Shown: positions 1 through 7,836 of the stretch, in pieces | Position numbering within the stretch: position 1 is the first letter of the stretch | How the letters are laid out: each line of letters begins with the position of its first letter | Assembly (NCBI GenBank): GCA_013003245.1 | Contig: JABDJX010000152.1 | Span: forward strand, 1 to 35,165 | DNA length: 35,165 nt | Origin: Silicimonas sp. | GTDB taxonomy: Bacteria > Pseudomonadota > Alphaproteobacteria > Rhodobacterales > Rhodobacteraceae | Direction of reading: 5' to 3' | The notes under the pieces: model-generated | The model's input: the letters and a program-made list of their open reading frames with translations, nothing else | Databases searched by the model: none | What the model was told of the DNA's origin: nothing | Translations under genes and position numbers: made by a program

Positions 1-221
1 CGCTTGTGGTGACGGGATGTACGACATCTGGCTGTGTGCGCTCTTCTGTGACGGACGCTTTCGCGCTGAATTTCAAGGTCATCGTTCCGGAGGATTGCGT
101 TTATGACCGCGCGCCGACCGCGCATGCCGTCAATCTGTGGGACATGAATGGCAAATATGCAGATGTCATGCCGTCCTCAGACGTGATTGCGACCTTGAAT
201 GAACTGGAGGCAGCCAAATGA
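1..221 (+). CDS. Isochorismatase-fold cysteine hydrolase (N-carbamoylsarcosine amidase-like), C-terminal part; gene starts before the window
   Basis: Frame 3 reads L-VVTGCTTSGCVRSSVTDAFALNFKVIVPEDCVYDR..., the nucleophilic-Cys region (TSGCVRSS) of the isochorismatase-like hydrolase family; stop at 219-221. Confidence 0.88.
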   Translation, partial: LVVTGCTTSGCVRSSVTDAFALNFKVIVPEDCVYDRAPTAHAVNLWDMNGKYADVMPSSDVIATLNELEAAK

Positions 222-1579
222 GTGCTGAAGATGTTGGTGCGGCCTTAGCCCAGTTGATCGCGTTCACCAGCACAATCGAGTGGCGCGATATTCCTGAGCC
301 CGTGCAAAAGCGCGCGGCACTCGTTTTGTGCGATGATATGGCTGCGATGGTTGCCGCACGTGGCGAACCCGAAGTGGTCTCGCTGCATGACGGTGTTGCG
401 AAATCGGCAGGTGCTGCGGAAGCAACTGTGTTCAATGCCCGCGCGCAAAGGTTGGATCGCTATTCAACAGCTCTTGCCAATGGCTGTGCGGGGGACTGGG
501 CAGAGCTTGACGAAGGGTATCGCCGGGTCATCTGCCATGCCGGCGTCTATTGTCTTCCGGCACTTCTGGCCGAGGCAGAGGCCGAAGGACACTCGGGCGC
601 GGATCTGTTGCGGGCATTGGTCATCGGCTATGAGACCGTGGCCCGCGTCGCGCGCGCCTTCACCTTTCCAAACCTTGTATTGCATCCGCACGGCAGCCTT
701 GCCGCTGTTGGGGCCGCGGCTGCCATCTGCGCTCTCAGGCGCGTACATGACGATGTGGCGATTGGCGCAATATCAAGCGCCGCCACCATGGTGCTGCCGG
801 GGCCGTACACGCATCCGATCCAAGGCTCGCTTGTGCGCAATGTCTGGCCGGGAGTTTCTGCGCAAACCGGATTGCGCGCAGTTGACTGGGCCGCACTTGG
901 CATCCTTGGCCTGCCCTCGGCGCTGCATGACGTTTACGCGGACGCCTTTGGGGCCTCGGCAGACGCCACGCAACTTAACGGTGGGCTTGGCGAGGCTTGG
1001 GCGATCTCAGACGGCTATCACAAGGTGTTCGCCTGCTGCCAATATGGCCATGCCACGATTGAGGCGACGAAAAAGCTATTGGAAAAAGCGCCTGTGAAGC
1101 GTGTAACGGCAATCCATCTCGATACCCACGAGAAAGCCCGGATCATGGATAACCCCGATCCGGACACAACGATTGCCGCCAAGTTCTCGATCCAGCACAT
1201 CGCAGCAACGGCTGCAGTACACGGGCATGGCGGGGCAGAGGCGTTTTCCTCGAATGCGTTGCACATCCCCGAAGTCGCGGCCTTGCGCCACAAAGTCACG
1301 ACCTCTCCTTTTGTGCCGCTGCCCGATTGGCCCAACGACCGCCCGACCCGGGTGACGTGGACGCTGAATGATGGCTCGACCTTAAGCGAAGAGGTGATGA
1401 GCGCGCGCGGCGGTCCTGATCTGCCTTTCACGCCGGACGAAATCCGCACCAAGGTCCATGGCATTGTCAGCGGCCCTTATCCGGCTATGAGCGGGGTCTT
1501 CGATGCGCTGCTTGATCTTGAAACATCAACACTCTCACGACCTTGGAACGAAACCGTGCGGGAAATGACCCGGGCATGA
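218..1579 (+). CDS. MmgE/PrpD family protein (2-methylcitrate dehydratase/isomerase-like)
   Basis: 453 aa ORF with PrpD-like features (GYETVARVARAF...HPHGSLAAVGAAAA, KVFACCQYGHATIEA, FSIQHIAATA); 4-nt ATGA overlap with the upstream gene. Confidence 0.85.
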   Translation: MSAEDVGAALAQLIAFTSTIEWRDIPEPVQKRAALVLCDDMAAMVAARGEPEVVSLHDGVAKSAGAAEATVFNARAQRLDRYSTALANGCAGDWAELDEGYRRVICHAGVYCLPALLAEAEAEGHSGADLLRALVIGYETVARVARAFTFPNLVLHPHGSLAAVGAAAAICALRRVHDDVAIGAISSAATMVLPGPYTHPIQGSLVRNVWPGVSAQTGLRAVDWAALGILGLPSALHDVYADAFGASADATQLNGGLGEAWAISDGYHKVFACCQYGHATIEATKKLLEKAPVKRVTAIHLDTHEKARIMDNPDPDTTIAAKFSIQHIAATAAVHGHGGAEAFSSNALHIPEVAALRHKVTTSPFVPLPDWPNDRPTRVTWTLNDGSTLSEEVMSARGGPDLPFTPDEIRTKVHGIVSGPYPAMSGVFDALLDLETSTLSRPWNETVREMTRA

Positions 1580-2931
1580 GCGACACACTTGACGTGCTGG
1601 TAATCGGCGCTGGGGCCTGTGGTTTGGCGGGGGCCATCGCGGCCCATGACGCAGGCGGAAATGTTGCCGTTCTGGAAGGGCGCGACAGGCCGGGGGGCAA
1701 CTCGGCGCTGTCTACGGGGTCGATCCCGGGGGCAGGGTCCAAGTACCAGCGAGCGGCAGGCATCGATGACAGCCCGGAGCGGATGGTCGACGACCTGATT
1801 AGTGTTGCCGGACATCACGATGCAGATGAGTTGACCTGGATGATCGCCTCGGAATGTGGCCCGCTCTGCGAATGGCTGATCGACGATCTGGGCGCGCGGA
1901 TGGAGCTGATCACCGCTTATCGCCACATTGGTCACTCGGTCGAGCGCCTGCATGCCCCGCGCTCCCGCCGTGGTCAGGATCTGGTGGACGACCTGCTGCG
2001 TTTCGTGGCAGAGCGCGACATTCCAATTGCGGTCGGCAACAAGGCTGACAGCTTGTTGGTCGAAAATAATCAGGTTGCCGGAGCCATTGTGGGCGGAGAG
2101 ACAATCCGCGCCCGCAAGGTGTTGTTGGCCACCAACGGCTTTGCCGCTGATCCGGCTATGGTCGCCGAATATTGTCCTGAAATAGCTCGGGCCGAGTATT
2201 TTGGTGCGCCTGGAAGCACAGGCGACGCGGTTCGCTGGGGACAAGCGCTGGGCGCGGCGTTGGGCAACATGGGCGCTTATCAGGGTTACGCGGCGGTGGC
2301 CTATCCGCAAGGGCAGCTGTTGTCGTGGACGACGCTTGAAAAGGGCGGTGTGCTGGTCAGCGAAACAGGGCTCCGGTTCGGGAACGAGGACCTGGGATAC
2401 TCCGGCTTTGCATCGCATGTGATGAAACAGGGCGCGTTTGCCTGGGCCATTTACGACGCGCGCATTCACAAGGTGGCCGAGGCGGAAGAGGAATACGCCG
2501 AGATGTCAGCGATGGGCGCCGTGACATGGGCCGAGGCCCCTGCGGAGTTGGGCGAAGCCGTAGGTGTTGATCCCGCCGGTTTGGAAGAAACCGTGGCCCG
2601 TTACAATGCAGCAGCATCGGGCGAGGGGCCGGACGCTTTCGGGCGCACGGCCTTTGCCATGGCACCGCTGAAGCCACCCTTTGCCGCCGTCAAGGTCAAG
2701 CCGGGCCTCTTTCACACGCAAGGCGGACTGATGGTCGACACATCCGCGCGGGTGCGTAAAGCAAGCGGCGGTGTGGTGCCTAATCTTTTCGCAGGCGGAG
2801 GGGCCGCCGTTGGCATCAGCGGACGCGACGGCGCGCTTGGCTATGCGTCCGGCAACGGGCTGATCACAGCGCTTGTACTGGGCCGCAAGGCGGGCATAGT
2901 CGCGATGGACGAGATCAAGGCAGAGCCATGA
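1576..2931 (+). CDS. FAD-dependent oxidoreductase (fumarate reductase/succinate dehydrogenase flavoprotein-like, FAD_binding_2)
   Basis: N-terminal Rossmann motif DVLVIGAGACGLAGAIAAHDAGGNVAVLEGRDRPGGNS; C-terminal GLFHTQGGLMVDTSARV...LFAGGGAAVGISG. ATG at 1576 overlaps the previous stop. Confidence 0.88.
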   Translation: MSDTLDVLVIGAGACGLAGAIAAHDAGGNVAVLEGRDRPGGNSALSTGSIPGAGSKYQRAAGIDDSPERMVDDLISVAGHHDADELTWMIASECGPLCEWLIDDLGARMELITAYRHIGHSVERLHAPRSRRGQDLVDDLLRFVAERDIPIAVGNKADSLLVENNQVAGAIVGGETIRARKVLLATNGFAADPAMVAEYCPEIARAEYFGAPGSTGDAVRWGQALGAALGNMGAYQGYAAVAYPQGQLLSWTTLEKGGVLVSETGLRFGNEDLGYSGFASHVMKQGAFAWAIYDARIHKVAEAEEEYAEMSAMGAVTWAEAPAELGEAVGVDPAGLEETVARYNAAASGEGPDAFGRTAFAMAPLKPPFAAVKVKPGLFHTQGGLMVDTSARVRKASGGVVPNLFAGGGAAVGISGRDGALGYASGNGLITALVLGRKAGIVAMDEIKAEP

Positions 2932-4268
2932 CGGGTGCCGAGCAGATCGCCGCCTTTGCCGCGCACACGTATCAAGACGGTGTTCCCAGCGATGTTTCAG
3001 ACGCCGCGCATCTGCATTTGCTGGATGCGATAGGCGTCGGCATTGCGGCCTCAAGCTTTGCGGAAAACGCAGGCTGGGCTGGGGCGGCCTCTGCGGGCAG
3101 CGCGACGCTTCTCAGCGGTGGTACTGCCGAGCCGGGGGCGGCTGCGATGATCAACGGCGCGTTGATCCATTCGCTGGAGTTCGACGACACCCACATCGCC
3201 TCAGTCGTGCATGGCAGCGCTGTTGCCGCATCGGTAGCCTTGGCCGCCACTGAACTTGTCGAGGGGTCAGGGCGCGACTTGATCCTGGCTTACGTCATCG
3301 CGTGGGAGGTCGCGATCCGCCTGGGACTGGCGGCTCCGGGCGCTTTTCAGACAAAGGGGTTTCAGGTGACCTCTGTTGGTGGCGCGATAGGGGCCGCAGC
3401 CGCCGCCGCGCAAGTGCTTGGGCTCGACCAACAACAGACCGTATCCGCCATCGGTATCGCAGGCGGGCAGGCGTCGGGGACGCTTGCGTTTCTGGCAGAC
3501 GGGGCGACATCAAAGGCCCTGAACCCCGGTTGGGCGGCGCGGACCGGGATTGAAGCGGCGCGTCTTGCACAGGCTGGCATGACCGGACCAGCGTCGGTTT
3601 TGGAAAGCACCTTTGGGGTTATGAACGTGTTTGCCGATGGCACAAAGGGGACGGAGCCGTTGCTTGCGACACTTGGCCGGGAGTGGATGACGCCTGACGC
3701 TGCCTTCAAGCTTTATCCCTGCTGTCACTACATTCACCCGTTTCTGGAAGCGGTTGAGAAGATAATGGCGCAGGGTGTTTCTGCAAATGATATCAACAGC
3801 GTGATGGCCTTGGTTCCACCGCCTGCGGCACCGCTTATCTGCGAGCCTTGGGCGCGCCGGCAAGCGCCCGTCTCGGGGTATGATGGCAAATGGGGGTTGG
3901 CCTATTGCATGGCGCTGATGCTGGTGGATGGCCGGGTTGACGTGGGCAGTTTCGAGGCCGCGCCGCGGGAAGACGTGATTGCGGTTGCGAAAAAGATGAC
4001 GTGGAAGCCGATGGAAGATCACAGATTTCCAGCGCGGTTTTCCGCGCGGATCGAGGTTGAGACGACAAATGGCGCGTTCAGCGCGGAGGTTCCGCAGGTG
4101 CGCGGCGCGCCGGACCGGCCTTTAGATGCAATGGACATCCGTGCCAAGTTCGTAGCGAACGCCGGGCGCAGGTTTGATGCAAAGCGCATTCACGCATTGG
4201 AGCAAGAGATACTTAGCATGGCATCGGCCGCCGATCTTGGGGGTATAGCGGGCTTGCTACAGGGATAA
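2928..4268 (+). CDS. MmgE/PrpD family protein
   Basis: 446 aa; LLDAIGVGIAASS, HSLEFDDTHIASVVHGSAVAASVALA, KLYPCCHYIHPFLEA; 4-nt overlap with the upstream gene. Confidence 0.88.
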   Translation: MTGAEQIAAFAAHTYQDGVPSDVSDAAHLHLLDAIGVGIAASSFAENAGWAGAASAGSATLLSGGTAEPGAAAMINGALIHSLEFDDTHIASVVHGSAVAASVALAATELVEGSGRDLILAYVIAWEVAIRLGLAAPGAFQTKGFQVTSVGGAIGAAAAAAQVLGLDQQQTVSAIGIAGGQASGTLAFLADGATSKALNPGWAARTGIEAARLAQAGMTGPASVLESTFGVMNVFADGTKGTEPLLATLGREWMTPDAAFKLYPCCHYIHPFLEAVEKIMAQGVSANDINSVMALVPPPAAPLICEPWARRQAPVSGYDGKWGLAYCMALMLVDGRVDVGSFEAAPREDVIAVAKKMTWKPMEDHRFPARFSARIEVETTNGAFSAEVPQVRGAPDRPLDAMDIRAKFVANAGRRFDAKRIHALEQEILSMASAADLGGIAGLLQG

Positions 4269-4284
4269 ATAAGCGGAGGAAAAC

Positions 4285-4668
4285 ATGGAAATTCAAAGAC
4301 ACATGGTTGAAGGGCAAATGGCACCCGTCAGTCACTATTGCCATTCGGTGCGCGCAGGTGAGTTGATCTGGGTCTCGGGCATTGTCGGCATGACGGCGGA
4401 CGGGTTCATCCCCGAAAACACGGTCGAGCAATTCGACATTGCACTGGACGCGATGGATGCGTGTCTGTGCGCAGCCGGTGGCACACCGGACACAGTGACC
4501 AAGGTGCAGGTCTTTCTGACGGACATCTCCGAGCGCGCATTGATCAACCCCGCCCGGGAAGCTTACTTTCGCGAACACCGACCCGCGTCAACACTTGTGG
4601 AAGTCTCAGCCCTTGTCGACCCGCGCATGAAGGTCGAGATCGAGTGCATGGGTATCGTCGCGACCTAA
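4285..4668 (+). CDS. RidA/YjgF/YER057c family protein (enamine/imine deaminase-like)
   Basis: 127 aa; VRAGELIWVSGIVG...GFIPENTVEQFDIALDAMDACL...TVTKVQVFLTD...PASTLVEVSALVDPRMKVEIECM. An AGGAAA purine tract precedes the ATG. Confidence 0.9.
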   Translation: MEIQRHMVEGQMAPVSHYCHSVRAGELIWVSGIVGMTADGFIPENTVEQFDIALDAMDACLCAAGGTPDTVTKVQVFLTDISERALINPAREAYFREHRPASTLVEVSALVDPRMKVEIECMGIVAT

Positions 4669-5975
4669 CCCATCAGGTTTGGCAGGAAGAGCACGATGGA
4701 TGGGAAGGCGATGAGCAGGCCAAGCGTGACAAGGTCCATCAGCAGGAAGGGTGTGACGCCTGCGAAAACCTCTTCCAGTCTGAGGGGAACGGGCGAGGCC
4801 GAGCGCACCACATAAACGTTCAACCCGACAGGTGGCGTGATCAGGCTGATCTCGGCCAGTTTTATCGCAATTACGCCCAGCCAGATCGGATCATAGCCGA
4901 CACTTGTCATGATTGGGAACATCACCGGCAGGGTCATGACCATAATCGCAATCGGGTCGATCAGCATGCCAAGGATGAGGTAGAGCACAGCGAAGCCCAT
5001 CAGGTAGGCAATCGGCGACAGCTCTAGTGCCAGCATCCAGTCCGATATGTCTCCGACAAGGCCGGTGTAGGTCAAAAAACGCGCGAAGATGATGCCGCCA
5101 ATGACGATGATGAAAATCGTTGATGTGGTGATGCCCGCGTCCTTGAACGTATCGACTAGCAATTTGATGTTCAGCTTGCGTTTGGCGGCGACGATCATGA
5201 ATGCCCCAAAGGCACCGACAGCTCCGGCATAGGTCGGCACAAAAAAGCCCAGGTAGATGCCGCCGATGACCAGTATAAACAAAAACGAGATGCCCCAGAC
5301 GCCCTTGAGCGACTCCCATTTCTCGCGCCGCGTTATCGTCACGTCGGGGATCGGGGCGAGGTCGGGACGAGCTTTCGCAACCAGATAGATGCCAAGCATA
5401 TAAATCCCGGCTGACATCAGACCCGGTATCAGACCAGCTACAAGCAGCCGGGCGACGGATTGCTCGGTAATCACCGCGTAGATGATCATCAGGATCGATG
5501 GAGGGATGAGCGATGCCAGCGTGCCCGATGCAGCGATGCAGCCCGCTGACAAACGTTTGTCGTACCCGAACTTCGTCATCTCGGGCATGGCCATTTTGGT
5601 GAACACGGCCGCATTGACGATTGTTGAGCCACAGGCAGCCCCAAAAGCCGCCGAGGCCAAAGTCGTCGCCATAGCCAAACCGCCCGAAAGTTTGCCCAGC
5701 CAGTTGTAGGCGGCGCGGTAAAGGTCGGTCGTCAGCCCCGCTTGCGTGGCAAGCGAGCCCATCAGGATAAACAGCGGGATCACGGCCAATGTGAAAGAAT
5801 TGGTCGTCGAGAACGGCACTGTTGCGACCTGCGCAAAGGCAGCGCGATCGCTGATCGTGATGAAAATGCCAAGGAACCCGCTTAGGCCCAGGGCAACGCC
5901 GATATGCGTACCCGTGGTCAGAAGGAAAAAAAGGAGGCAAGCAACGATGATGCCTGCAGTGGCCGGATCGAACAT
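4665..5975 (-). CDS. dctM: TRAP transporter large permease (DctM-like)
   Basis: 436 aa multi-TM protein; TRAP large-permease motifs (SGTLASLIPPSILMIIYAVITEQSVARLLVAGLIPG; LITPPVGLNVYVV). Confidence 0.93.
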   Translation of the reverse strand: MFDPATAGIIVACLLFFLLTTGTHIGVALGLSGFLGIFITISDRAAFAQVATVPFSTTNSFTLAVIPLFILMGSLATQAGLTTDLYRAAYNWLGKLSGGLAMATTLASAAFGAACGSTIVNAAVFTKMAMPEMTKFGYDKRLSAGCIAASGTLASLIPPSILMIIYAVITEQSVARLLVAGLIPGLMSAGIYMLGIYLVAKARPDLAPIPDVTITRREKWESLKGVWGISFLFILVIGGIYLGFFVPTYAGAVGAFGAFMIVAAKRKLNIKLLVDTFKDAGITTSTIFIIVIGGIIFARFLTYTGLVGDISDWMLALELSPIAYLMGFAVLYLILGMLIDPIAIMVMTLPVMFPIMTSVGYDPIWLGVIAIKLAEISLITPPVGLNVYVVRSASPVPLRLEEVFAGVTPFLLMDLVTLGLLIAFPSIVLFLPNLMG

Positions 5976-5981
5976 GTGCGG

Positions 5982-6521
5982 CTACTCGGCTTTCTGAAGG
6001 ATGTTGAGGGGATCGTTTTCCAGACCTTCACCGCTTTTGATGCGGATCACATCTTCGATCAGGTGCAGAAGCAGTTGAACGATCATTAATGCGCAGCCTG
6101 CCGCAAGGATAAAACGCGCAGGCCATAGCGGGAAGCGAATCAGTCCAACGGTGGCCTCGCCGATCTGCAGGGAATACTGCGCCTCGTTGATCGCCTCTGA
6201 CAGGATCAGACCAAAGAAAGTGATCGCGGCCAAATCGGTGATCACATCCATCATGGCACGGATGCGCGGCGGCATCTGGAAGTATACCAGTTCGACCCGG
6301 ATGTGCGCCCGTCTGATCTGTGCGTAGGCGAGTGCGCCAAAGACGATCAGAACCATGGTGCTTTCTGTCAATTCGCGCGGGCCGGGGACAGGGATCAGCA
6401 AAACCTGCGTTCCGATCACGTCTGCAACACCAAGAAACATCGAAAACAGCATCCCAACGCCGCCGATCAACAGGACGACCAGCGCTAGACGTTCGACAAT
6501 TCGGGAGATCTGTTTCACCAA
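5982..6521 (-). CDS. dctQ: TRAP transporter small permease (DctQ-like)
   Basis: 179 aa, four predicted TM segments; ADVIGTQ...ELTESTMVLIVFGALAYAQIRRAHIRVELV; lies between dctP and dctM. Confidence 0.9.
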   Translation of the reverse strand: MVKQISRIVERLALVVLLIGGVGMLFSMFLGVADVIGTQVLLIPVPGPRELTESTMVLIVFGALAYAQIRRAHIRVELVYFQMPPRIRAMMDVITDLAAITFFGLILSEAINEAQYSLQIGEATVGLIRFPLWPARFILAAGCALMIVQLLLHLIEDVIRIKSGEGLENDPLNILQKAE

Positions 6522-6543
6522 GGAAAGCCTGTCACAAAGGGGT

Positions 6544-6568
6544 GGTGGCGGGCCAGAAGCCCGCTACC
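6544..6568 (-). promoter_or_regulatory. Strong intercistronic hairpin between dctP and dctQ (mRNA processing or attenuation candidate)
   Basis: GGTGGCGGGC-CAGAA-GCCCGCTACC: 10-bp stem with one non-Watson-Crick (T/G) position and a 5-nt loop, in the 57-bp dctP-dctQ gap. Confidence 0.6.
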
Positions 6569-6578
6569 AGGTGTTGAT

Positions 6579-7589
6579 TTAATTAGCGTCGATAATTGCG
6601 CGCCAGTAGGTGGCGACTTCGCTCGCCTGATCACCCATACCGCGTGAGGTCATGTCCTCGACCCAATTTTGCAACAGGTCAGGAGCAGCCTCTTTCCACT
6701 TGGCCAGCTCTTCGGCTGGGAACGGCTTGATGGTGCCGCCTGCCTCGACGATCTTCTCGCCAGCCGCTTCCTCGGCCGCCTCGATATTGTCGATATAGAC
6801 CTGACCAGCTTTGGTGGCTTCTTCCTGAATGATCGCCTGATCATCAGCCGAGATGTCATTCCAGACGTCTTCGTTGATCACGATCAGGTGGCCGGTGATG
6901 GCCATCACCGGACCACAGCTGAAAGGGCCGGGCTCGTAAAGCCGGTTCGACAGGATATTGCCGCGGTTGAGGAACGAGTAATCTAGTGCTCCGCTTTGCA
7001 GCGCCTCGTAGACCTCGCCAACACCCACCGAAACCGGCACGGCACCAACGGCTTCATGGGCTTTTGGAATGTCAGCTCCGAACGAGCGGATTTTCTTGCC
7101 CGAAAGGTTAGCAACGCTGTCGCAATTCTCGTCAGGTCCAGTCAGGTAGTAGCCGCCGAGCGGTTGGTGAAAGAGGAACTTTACCCCGAACTTTGAGAGT
7201 TCTTCCTGAAAGTATGGCAAGTCCTTATAAGCGGCTGCCGAGATTTCCATTGCCTGACGGGGGCTCTCGAAAACGAACGGGATCTGATACGCACGCCAGT
7301 ACAAAAGCTGGTCTGCATAATACCCCGGTACGACCGACGCCATGTCGATAGCGTTGCGTCCCGCAAGCGTCAGCACCTCGTTGCCGGCACCAAGGCCGCC
7401 TGCAAATGTGATCTCGACCGTCACGCGCCCTTCGGTGCGCTCGGTCACGGCTTCGGCAAAGTCTTTTTCAGCCTGCAAAAAGGCACTGTCGCCAAGATAG
7501 TGGCCCCAACGAAGGGTCACTTCCTGTGCACTTGCAGCGCCTGCGGCAAGTACCGCGGCTCCGACGATGCTGGTAAAACGGTTAAACAT
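6579..7589 (-). CDS. dctP: TRAP transporter solute-binding protein (DctP family)
   Basis: 336 aa with Sec signal peptide (AAVLAAGAASA-QEVTLRWGHYL); DctP core FAGGLGAGNEVL, GKKIRSFGADIPKAHEAVGAVPVSVGVGEVYEALQSGALDYS. Confidence 0.93.
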   Translation of the reverse strand: MFNRFTSIVGAAVLAAGAASAQEVTLRWGHYLGDSAFLQAEKDFAEAVTERTEGRVTVEITFAGGLGAGNEVLTLAGRNAIDMASVVPGYYADQLLYWRAYQIPFVFESPRQAMEISAAAYKDLPYFQEELSKFGVKFLFHQPLGGYYLTGPDENCDSVANLSGKKIRSFGADIPKAHEAVGAVPVSVGVGEVYEALQSGALDYSFLNRGNILSNRLYEPGPFSCGPVMAITGHLIVINEDVWNDISADDQAIIQEEATKAGQVYIDNIEAAEEAAGEKIVEAGGTIKPFPAEELAKWKEAAPDLLQNWVEDMTSRGMGDQASEVATYWRAIIDAN

Positions 7590-7763
7590 AGACGTCTCCC
7601 TAGTTATCCGCCGCCCGTTTCGGACAGTCGGTTTGTTATCTTGGTAACCTGATCGTCGCGGTGAGCAAGCGTGTTGTTATTCCATGAAGCCGGAACGCAT
7701 TTACTGCGCCTTAAGCCCACAGTTACACGCGTTCCAGTTGGAATTTCCCCTCGCATCCAATCG

Positions 7764-7776
7764 GTCAACTGTTGAC
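7764..7776. promoter_or_regulatory. Candidate operator: perfect inverted repeat GTCAAC-T-GTTGAC
   Basis: Perfect 6-bp arms with 1-nt spacer; overlaps TTGACA (7772-7777, consensus -35); a third half-site GTCAAC lies at 7802-7807. Sits in the divergent region between dctP and the nitroreductase-methyltransferase gene. Confidence 0.45.
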
Positions 7777-7836
7777 AGTTTTGCGAAGCTGACGAAGACT
7801 TGTCAACGACGGCGTTTTTTCCAAGGGGATTTGAGG

